Below, in pieces: positions 59,301 to 64,000 of a stretch of 64,000 nucleotides of DNA. The stretch is from Diphasiastrum complanatum. Its lineage: Eukaryota; Streptophyta; Lycopodiopsida; Lycopodiales; Lycopodiaceae. Location of the stretch: assembly GCA_029204225.1 (NCBI GenBank), contig CM055110.1:35489936-35553935 (forward strand), read 5' to 3'. The notes under the pieces are model-generated. The model saw only the letters and a program-made list of their open reading frames with translations. It ran no database searches and was not told where the DNA came from. The position numbers were made by a program, and so were the translations under genes. Every line of letters starts with the position of its first letter. The first letter of the stretch is position 1.

Positions 59301-60732
59301 CAAAAAGAAAAAGGAACATAATGCTCACATATCACCATACAAGCATAATGATCTAAACTTGGGTGCTAATGTTTATCTGAATAAAGCACCAAATAAACAA
59401 ACAAGGCAGCGAATTAAAAGCCAACCTGCAAAGATGTCCCGATATGAAGGATCACAAACTACAACTATCTCTTTTGCTTCAGGTAAGTTGGCAAGAGTCA
59501 GAAAGCTGTGGCAAGCAATATCATGAATTGCTTTTAGAAAACATGTCTGTAAAAGTATTACACAGCTTTTCTAAAAACTTTCCTAAAATGCTATCATTAT
59601 TATTGTATTAGTCGACATGGTATATCATAATTCTACAAGAATCAGTAGAATGAGCATTGTGCATTGTAAATATGAACTGTGAAAAAATTAACTGTCTTTT
59701 AACCATACAGAGGAGAAGAACAGATTTAAGTCTGAATATCAATGATAAACGTTCTCTTTTTACCTATACAATGCAATAGGTTGGCCAAGTAATGGTAAGT
59801 ACTGCTTCGGCATGGTTGCCTGTGGAATACAGTTGAGAATAAAATTCAGACAGCTTATGCTGAGGAAAGAAAAACTTATGGGCAACTGCGGGGACTTATA
59901 AATGAAAAGAAACAGGAATGGTTATGAGAAATACCCCCATGCGTTTGCCTTGCCCTCCGGATAACAAGATTATTGATACACTACCCGGCAACACTACCTG
60001 CCAGATTGGATAGCTGTTACTCATCTGAGCTTTTAGCTCACATTTCTAGGCTCAGTAGAACCCCATAAAGATGAGAAACAAAAATAAAAGATGAATAAAA
60101 GTTTTACATCTTCCACTGCTGACAACGTAGCATCGTCAGTGGAGGTCCGTGATGCAGAAATCCACCGAGCTACGTTCTCCCTCCTAGTTTTAGTACCTGT
60201 TTCATAGAATCCTTCCATTCAGGATGGAATCGTAGAAGCAATCCTTGGCATTCATGACTTGTCATCCCACACAGCTACATAAAGGTAAAAATGACAGCTC
60301 TTAAGCGAGAAACTGTCAAACTAAGCACGGAAACAGTATGACTCGTTTGAGGTAAGATATACGAAAAACATATCATATCAGTACAATAATATCTGAGACG
60401 TACCATGTCTTTCATGTTGTTGCTTCAACGGCAAATACCTGCTAGAATCTACAGATGACGGAAATTATAAAGATTACATCCAAAAATTGCAGAACAGATT
60501 TTTGTTCTTTAAATATTGTAGAAAAATACTTACATTCCAAGCATGATAACGCACTGTAAATACAAATTCAATTCAGCTCATTGTACTTACAAAAGCATAT
60601 CTTCTTGAATCCATGAAAGCTCAGAATCTGGGGCGAATGACTGCAGCTTGTGGACAATAAATGCTGACCTTGCCGATGACAGAGAATTGAAGCCACCGCA
60701 ATCTCATTCAAGGTAAAGCTCATGCAGGCCAT
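44285..60732 (-). CDS. ISPD: 2-C-methyl-D-erythritol 4-phosphate cytidylyltransferase, plastid (12 exons)
   Basis: Third enzyme of the plastid MEP pathway: it joins MEP and CTP into CDP-ME, feeding carotenoid, chlorophyll side-chain and hormone isoprenoids. Twelve exons with matching phases give 309 residues, close to the plant family length of about 300. Residues 1-75 or so are a Ser/Leu/Arg-rich, acid-poor transit region starting MACMSFTL, with an in-frame TAG two codons upstream of the start. The nucleotide-binding signature is [11 protein letters not shown] (88-98) and MPKQY (101-105), with the catalytic Arg96 and Lys103. Other family motifs are PGKERQDSV (158-166), CIHDSARPL (181-189), [10 protein letters not shown] (211-220), [10 protein letters not shown] (235-244), [15 protein letters not shown] (264-278) and LKVTTPEDL (288-296). 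Nothing needed for activity is visibly missing, so the gene looks functional despite a 13.2-kb intron 5. Confidence 0.96.
44440..44530 (-). CDS. ISPD: ISPD exon 11
   Basis: Residues 259-289, [17 protein letters not shown] and EGSYTNLK. Acceptor is AAAG. The donor is AAG|GCAAGA, a GC-type donor, because only this boundary keeps the frame into exon 12. Confidence 0.95.
44828..44874 (-). CDS. ISPD: ISPD exon 10
   Basis: Residues 244-259 (first two bases of Arg259), [15 protein letters not shown]. Acceptor AACAG, donor GTAAGC. Confidence 0.96.
45042..45110 (-). CDS. ISPD: ISPD exon 9
   Basis: Residues 221-243, [15 protein letters not shown], with the conserved Arg after LD. Acceptor TTGGCAG, donor GTGACT. 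Confidence 0.97.
45507..45575 (-). CDS. ISPD: ISPD exon 8
   Basis: Residues 198-220, [15 protein letters not shown]. Acceptor TTGTAG, donor GTTTGC. Both borders are phase 0. Confidence 0.97.
45754..45831 (-). CDS. ISPD: ISPD exon 7
   Basis: Residues 172-197, [19 protein letters not shown], with the conserved Asp and Arg of HDSARP. Acceptor TTCCAG, donor GTTAGT. Confidence 0.97.
46153..46235 (-). CDS. ISPD: ISPD exon 6
   Basis: Residues 144-171, beginning with the last two bases of Glu144 and reading [18 protein letters not shown]. Acceptor CTGCAG at the far end of the giant intron; donor GTATGC. Confidence 0.97.
46313..46573. repeat. Recent 130-bp tandem duplication in intron 5
   Basis: 46313-46442 and 46443-46573 are almost identical, differing by one inserted A and one T/G change. 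Confidence 0.95.
46574..46811. other. Intron sequence, nothing recognised
   Basis: Intron sequence between the duplication and the outer gypsy LTR. No coding motif in either direction. Confidence 0.5.
46812..47851 (+). repeat. 5' LTR of the outer gypsy element, left part
   Basis: Starts TGTTAGGAAACC; the LTR end after the inner insertion is TCCTAATA (54140-54147), which inverts to TATTAGGA, matching the start. With 54101-54147 the LTR is about 1.09 kb. The usual final CA reads TA. Confidence 0.65.
47847..47851. repeat. Target-site duplication AGATC (left copy)
   Basis: AGATC at 47847-47851 matches AGATC at 54096-54100. Confidence 0.95.
47852..48299 (-). repeat. 3' LTR of the inner chromovirus
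   Basis: 448 bp, plus-strand ends TGTTACAATC and GTCCCTAACA. Confidence 0.97.
48300..48312 (-). other. Polypurine tract
   Basis: Minus-strand AAGGAAGAGGGAA directly before the 3' LTR; the second-strand primer of LTR elements. Confidence 0.9.
48327..49973 (-). pseudogene. Inner chromovirus integrase with chromodomain
   Basis: 548-codon open frame beginning in the RNase H tail ([15 protein letters not shown]). The integrase zinc domain is intact ([11 protein letters not shown] and CKCAQCQ). The core triad is visible in [24 protein letters not shown] and [14 protein letters not shown]-type C-terminal domain is followed by a chromodomain ([10 protein letters not shown]-like start, [18 protein letters not shown]) near the end, which defines the chromovirus branch. 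It is in a different frame from the RT part; the shift lies between 49912 and 49973. Confidence 0.93.
49912..51696 (-). pseudogene. Inner chromovirus protease-RT-RNase H
   Basis: 594 codons. Late protease part (DVILGKEWF near 51530), RT ([48 protein letters not shown]), and RNase H ([34 protein letters not shown]). The catalytic box reads [10 protein letters not shown], so the usual Tyr before LDD is Cys. The protease active-site region lies just upstream across a stop. Confidence 0.95.
51706..52842 (-). pseudogene. Inner chromovirus gag and protease start
   Basis: Begins [10 protein letters not shown] at 52842. In-frame stops TAG (52729-52731) and TAA (52561-52563) interrupt the N-terminal part; the main open run is 281 codons. 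Gag core: [40 protein letters not shown]2CX4HX4C zinc knuckle ([14 protein letters not shown]) lies near 51940-51980. The protease motif reads [10 protein letters not shown] where relatives have a D-S/T-G-A box. A TAG at 51706 separates it from pol, in the same frame. Confidence 0.92.
52843..53630 (-). other. Leader of the inner chromovirus
   Basis: About 0.8 kb non-coding sequence between primer site and gag. Short open frames here are shadows. Confidence 0.8.
53631..53644 (-). other. Primer-binding site of the inner chromovirus
   Basis: Minus-strand TGGTATCAGAGCCA, two bases after the 5' LTR; initiator methionine tRNA type. Confidence 0.95.
53647..54095 (-). repeat. 5' LTR of the inner chromovirus
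   Basis: 449 bp; differs from the other LTR by 8 transitions and a 1-bp indel. Confidence 0.97.
54096..54147 (+). repeat. Outer gypsy 5' LTR, right part (with AGATC duplication)
   Basis: Continuation of the LTR interrupted at 47851; ends TCCTAATA. The first five bases are the duplicated target AGATC. Confidence 0.7.
54149..54158 (+). other. Primer-binding site of the outer gypsy element
   Basis: TGGTATCAGA, initiator-Met type; the following bases (CAATCG) diverge from the usual GC. Confidence 0.8.
54159..54961 (+). other. Leader of the outer gypsy element
   Basis: Non-coding with a CT run (54774-54798). Confidence 0.6.
54962..56300 (+). pseudogene. Outer gypsy gag, decayed
   Basis: Probable start [13 protein letters not shown] at 54962. 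After a frameshift near 55070 comes a coiled-coil-like stretch ([20 protein letters not shown]). The gag core follows in another frame: [12 protein letters not shown] and [15 protein letters not shown] (55550-55660). Then come a further shift, a basic region and the zinc knuckle [14 protein letters not shown] near 56035-56075 (CX2CX4HX4C). At least four frame changes. Confidence 0.85.
56335..56780 (+). pseudogene. Outer gypsy aspartic protease, decayed
   Basis: Active-site region reads [12 protein letters not shown], with DNGA where a D-S/T-G-A box is usual. A frameshift near 56520 separates it from [12 protein letters not shown] short spacer with GAGAGA repeats (56829-56838) leads to RT. Confidence 0.85.
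56830..57500 (+). pseudogene. Outer gypsy reverse transcriptase
   Basis: [19 protein letters not shown], then [48 protein letters not shown] and catalytic YLDDILVFS (57412-57440). A TAA replaces a codon after SKPP (56978), and the frame changes near 57070 and again near 57480. Confidence 0.92.
57490..58179 (+). pseudogene. Outer gypsy RT connection and RNase H
   Basis: [32 protein letters not shown], then RNase H starting [16 protein letters not shown], with [22 protein letters not shown] and ending [11 protein letters not shown]. The frame is open for about 230 codons, longer than other parts of this element. Confidence 0.92.
58272..59045 (+). pseudogene. Outer gypsy integrase, broken
   Basis: Zinc part [20 protein letters not shown] then [11 protein letters not shown], where the first Cys of the expected C-x-x-C is Arg. 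The core has [11 protein letters not shown] but stops follow within 20 codons, and short deletions remove the region of the second catalytic Asp. Homology ends at GFQPRAP (about 59020). Confidence 0.85.
59061..59425. other. Remaining 5' part of ISPD intron 5
   Basis: Unremarkable intron sequence; the plus-strand open frame 59149-59526 is antisense to exon 5 and not a gene. Confidence 0.6.
59426..59505 (-). CDS. ISPD: ISPD exon 5
   Basis: Residues 117-144, [20 protein letters not shown], ending one base into Glu144. Donor GTTGGC opens the 13.2-kb intron. Confidence 0.96.
59764..59819 (-). CDS. ISPD: ISPD exon 4
   Basis: Residues 99-117 (first two bases of Ser117), [18 protein letters not shown]. 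Holds the catalytic Lys of MPKQY. Donor GTAAAA, acceptor CACAG. Confidence 0.96.
59935..59997 (-). CDS. ISPD: ISPD exon 3
   Basis: Residues 78-98 with [16 protein letters not shown], the CTP-binding glycine-rich loop. Most relatives have LLAGG; here the Ala is Ser. Donor GTATTT, acceptor GGCAG. Confidence 0.95.
60108..60196 (-). CDS. ISPD: ISPD exon 2
   Basis: Residues 48-77, Arg/Ser/Thr-rich ([15 protein letters not shown]) and ending AVED. Acceptor CAG at 60197-60199, donor GTAAAAC. Poorly conserved region; the phase fits both neighbours. Confidence 0.8.
60591..60732 (-). CDS. ISPD: ISPD exon 1
   Basis: Residues 1-47 plus one base; start of the transit peptide. Donor GTAAGTAC follows at 60590. 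The start and this exon are assigned from frame, donor strength and transit-like composition, not from family similarity, so they are less sure than exons 3-12. Confidence 0.75.
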
Positions 60733-61710
60733 TATCTAAATTAAATACAAAGCAGCAAATGAAAGCCCATGTAGGTCAATACAAATGATGTTGGATCAAT
60801 AACGAGGTTCCAAAACAAGGTGTGAACAACAGGGGCGAAGTTCCAAATAAAGAAGATGCAAATAACAGACACGAACCAGCAGGGACAAATTTATATTGGA
60901 GCTGCAACAAATCAAATCCTCGGAAAAATGCACAAGGCTTGAACTTAATACACACAATCATTCTATTACTTTTCTTCTTTAAACTTTAAAGAGTGCATGC
61001 ATCATTCGCTGCGTTGCTAGAGAAAAGGGTAAACAAGGACCACAATAGCTACATGAACGGCTAAAAACCGATGAGCATGCAAATAAAGGATATCAAATTT
61101 GTCAACAAAGACCAAGGCGAACTGCTAAATTAAAAATCAAAGCCCTGCGCAGCAAAAGAAACAGCAATAGCTAAATGTTATGATAATGTGAACCTAAACC
61201 TCTTTGCAGGGACGACGACCTCAAAGGAACACAAACGATTGTTGACGAAGAGATCCAGTTTCAACGAAGTCGTGTAGAGGTTGAAGATCTGGCATGACAG
61301 AATAAGGACTTCTCAGTCCCATCACACACACGCACAAGACGAGAATATTAAGCGCCTAAGAAACTGAAGAAGATGAGGAGGCAACCGGGAATTGCCGGTT
61401 CAGAGGATAGCGAAGCCGGTTTCGTCGGTGACGCTGGTTGATCCATTCATGGTTACATTGTCAGCAAGATGTCAATGCACTTGAGGTGCACACTCTAAAA
61501 AAAACCGTTACCAACAAGAACTAGTACGCAATTTTGTCCCGATTCAAATTGAATAGAAATTTTGAAGGCAAGTGAGCTATATGCAATATTTAAAACTGAA
61601 TTATAGACGTAGCATAGAGCATCTTCATGTAGTTCCATCATTTTCTCAAATTTCAAAATACAGATTAAGTGATGATTGATAGAATATTGCCCTGCATGAA
61701 GGGCACTAAA
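60733..61710. other. 5' region of ISPD (UTR and promoter)
   Basis: No coding exon can be supported. Minus-strand sequence at 61200-61440 is more GC-rich and may be 5' UTR or promoter. No clear TATA box; initiation could lie here or further up. Confidence 0.4.
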
Positions 61711-61898
61711 GTTGTTAGGCAAGGTGCTACCCACTTTTGTAAGCACGGGTGCGTCCACAGTCGGAGTGGTCGGCAAAACGGGGGACTTAATGCAACAATG
61801 TGTTGCCCTGTTTGTGTAAGCGCAGTCAATTCTCGCGGTTCGGGCCTGGCGCCATCTGCACATAGGACAAATGAGGCAAAGTCTTGCCTAGGTTGAGG

Positions 61899-62627
61899 TG
61901 TGACATATTCGAACTGTACGGGTTAACCATTGATACAGAGATGCTGCTCGAATTCGGGTGTAAAGCACAAATGGTTAGCTGCCGGTGCGGGATAATTGTC
62001 GATCAAATTTGGTGGGGTGTTATCAACGCAATATGCTGCTTAATAGTGAAAGCACGGATGGTTGGATGGATGTTTCCCGTGGGCTAAATCTGTGATAGAT
62101 TTGTGTGGGCGTGACTAGGCAAAGGTCCTACGTCCGGTCTCAAGGGGGATGTGACTTGAGAGGGATCATGTTAAGGCCATATTTAGTTAAGGACATTGGA
62201 ATAGTCCAAATATGGTAGACCGGCCCTTTGGTGTTCGAGGTTATTGGTCGCGCCGAGATTTAATTCCATGTCAAGGCCTGTTTGTGACTAATGACCTGAC
62301 ACTCTAATTGAGACATATGGAGTAGTGCATATACGTGTGACGGATATAAGCAAGGGGACTGCATGAGGAGATGTGACCTATTTATAGTTCGATTGCATGG
62401 GTTCATGCACATGAATCTACTCTCTATATATTGGGGTAGGAATTCTCCCGTCGACAACTTGGGCGTTTAGATTACCAATTGCTCTCTTTTTCTCTTGCTT
62501 TCACATGGCATGGCTCGGGGGCTAGATCTAGGATTGACCTAGGTTTGGTTGGGAGGTTTTGCTCCAACATGTCTCCTATTGTGTTTCTCTATCCTCATCT
62601 TCGGGGTTTTCCCTAGTGGTCTTTACA
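61899..62627 (+). repeat. 5' LTR of another plus-strand retroelement (start approximate)
   Basis: Ends CTTTACA at 62627, one base before a primer site. A TATA-like CTATATATTGG lies at 62422-62432. Possible starts are TGTGACATATTC (61899) or TGTTAGGCAAGG (61711). The partner LTR lies outside the window or is lost. Confidence 0.6.
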
Positions 62628-62628
62628 T

Positions 62629-62640
62629 TGGTATCAGAGC
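62629..62640 (+). other. Primer-binding site (tRNA-iMet type)
   Basis: TGGTATCAGAGC directly after the LTR end. Confidence 0.9.
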
Positions 62641-64000
62641 TCGGCTAAGATGCGGTCTTGGATAGAATGGAGACAAGATCTACATCAGATTGGAAGGTGA
62701 GCGCTTGGATTGACATCCTGGTTGGAGTGCTATTTTCTCAAGGGAATTATAAATCCGGTTTGAAGCATGCTTATCAAAAATGGTGGTAGACTGCTCTTCT
62801 ACTTGGTTGATTTTTTTATTGAAGATGCTCAGATTTAGTGTATCCTTTATTGTCAAAATCCTGGAGCCTTGAGAACACTTTCATTCGTTGTAGTATAATC
62901 TGCTTGGGCGGATTTAATTGCTTGTGGTAATGCCTAAATCTACTTGTTAGAAGAGTGAAGAACTCACATCTGTCCATAATGGTTGACATTCAGTTTCAGG
63001 TTATGCTGTAGGAAGTCTTTTTTTTGGTAGATTTGGTGTGGGATCAATTTATCCTGGAAAAAAAATACTTATTGCAGCTGAGTTACTGGACTTCGATTGC
63101 ACGTTAAGGATTCGGAAGTGTGAAAACTATCCTTTGCTAAAATAAAAGACATGCAAAGATGTTAACCAGCGATTGGAAGTCGTTGGTTGATTATTCTCTA
63201 ATTGTTGATTGTCTGGAAAAGTTAATTGCATGCAGCTTAAAAAAAAAAATTTATAAATCTGTCTGGTGAGTGCTTGATGGATTAGAGGAGGAAGGTAACT
63301 CTGGATTGTAAACCAGGCTTGCAATTAGGATTTTCTTAAAAAAAAACCCTGTTTTTTCTTCCTTGCTCTTGGCTGCTTGTGTGGGATGTCTTTCTTAGCC
63401 ACTGCTTGCTATTTCAGTGACGCGGACGTCTTTCTGGGAAAAAGAAACAGCGTTGACTCTGTTTGTAGTTACCCGATCTGATGGTCCTGCATAGAAAATG
63501 ATTTGACCTGCTATTTTTCTGCTCTACAAATTATCCTTTGATAGGTATCTGTCCGAGGTCAGATCAAGAGATAGGCTGCTGCTGGTAAGTCGTTGATTTC
63601 TAATGCTGTAGGACGCATCCAAAAAAGAAAATTGTTGCAGACTTGAAACCATTTAATTTCCAGTCTTGATTGTATGTGAAGCCTGTTTCCAGTATGGCTA
63701 GTCGTGATGTTGAGTAAGACAGTATGTGAACTGTTGCGAGCCGCTGTAGAGGCCGATTATGTTCATGCTTCAGTGTGTTCCTCTCTCCCTCTCTCTCTCG
63801 TGATGTGGAAGCTTTTTCTGCAAGAGATGGTGGCGGCTGTTTGTGGACATGCATCTCTTCTCTTGGAAATACAACCTAATAGGGTTTGCAATGCATTATG
63901 AGAGGCCTTTGTGGGGTGTATGCCTTTCTCCTTCGTTCATGGATTCTTTCGGATGTTAAAGTTGATTTGTTGCTTGAAGAAGGTCAGCAATTTGGGGAAT
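62641..64000 (+). other. Leader/interior of the right-edge element
   Basis: A short open frame starts METRSTSDWKVSAW at 62667 and stops after about 40 codons; a gag start is possible but not supported by motifs. The rest shows no recognisable coding sequence and the element runs off the window. Confidence 0.4.

Larger units (their letters stand above)
46236..59425 (-). other. ISPD intron 5, 13.2 kb, filled by nested retrotransposons
   Basis: Bounded by exon 5 (Glu144 first base) and exon 6 (Glu144 last two bases). About 12.2 kb of it is a truncated plus-strand gypsy element with a minus-strand chromovirus inside. Remaining intron sequence is 46236-46811 and about 59060-59425. The other introns are 92-396 bp. 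Confidence 0.95.

Noticed and set aside
59149-59526. 125-codon plus-strand ORF
   Set aside because: Antisense shadow of ISPD exon 5 and intron sequence.
60033-60218. ISPD start at the ATG at 60218
   Set aside because: Would give a very short leader. An acceptor at 60197 joined in phase to a transit-like exon at 60591-60732 with a strong donor fits better.
61495-61863. 122-codon minus-strand ORF
   Set aside because: No motif; overlaps the ISPD upstream region and the possible start of a retroelement LTR.

Overview
The window is nuclear DNA of a land plant with a large, repeat-filled genome. The best guess is a gymnosperm or another large-genome plant. This rests on long nested LTR-retrotransposon stacks, long AT-rich gene-poor stretches and a plant gene with a 13.2 kb intron; the species itself cannot be read from the sequence.

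One convincing host gene is present. A complete 12-exon minus-strand gene (coding part 60732 down to 44285, 309 codons before the stop) encodes plastid 2-C-methyl-D-erythritol 4-phosphate cytidylyltransferase (ISPD/MCT), the third enzyme of the MEP isoprenoid pathway. Exons 1-5 lie at 59426-60732 and exons 6-12 at 44285-46235. All exon phases fit. Intron 5 (46236-59425) was enlarged by a nested insertion. A plus-strand Ty3/gypsy element (LTR start 46812, pol to about 59045, 3' end lost) was itself split by a minus-strand chromovirus (47852-54095) with two LTRs, PBS, PPT and a 5-bp target duplication.

The rest is mostly a retroelement graveyard. 1-895 is a degenerate telomere-like heptamer array, followed by microsatellites and GC-rich palindromic islets. 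3.9-5.5 kb holds a minus-strand LTR and a Ty3/gypsy RT remnant. 6.0-10.8 kb is a Ty1/copia element split by a non-autonomous LTR element (7769-10422, duplication ATGTG). 10.9-12.4 kb is a minus-strand copia remnant. 12.4-15.8 kb is a decayed Tat-like Ty3/gypsy pol whose RNase H region carries a (GA)59 expansion, followed to about 18.6 kb by a 25-bp minisatellite and decayed unknown ORFs. 22.1-23.3 kb is a large foldback element. 26-41.6 kb is a mosaic of copia and Tat/Athila-like pieces, including a nearly bounded minus-strand element at 30475-34961 (duplication ATTTT), several related LTRs, tRNA-Asp-type primer sites and a 4 x 49-bp array in which every unit holds a primer-binding motif. 41.6-43.5 kb is AT-rich with a CpG-dense palindromic module. 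The right edge (61.7-64 kb) carries the 5' LTR and leader of another plus-strand element.

No tRNA or rRNA gene, CRISPR array or bacterial-type operon is present. The retroelement genes are described only as remnants; none looks intact.
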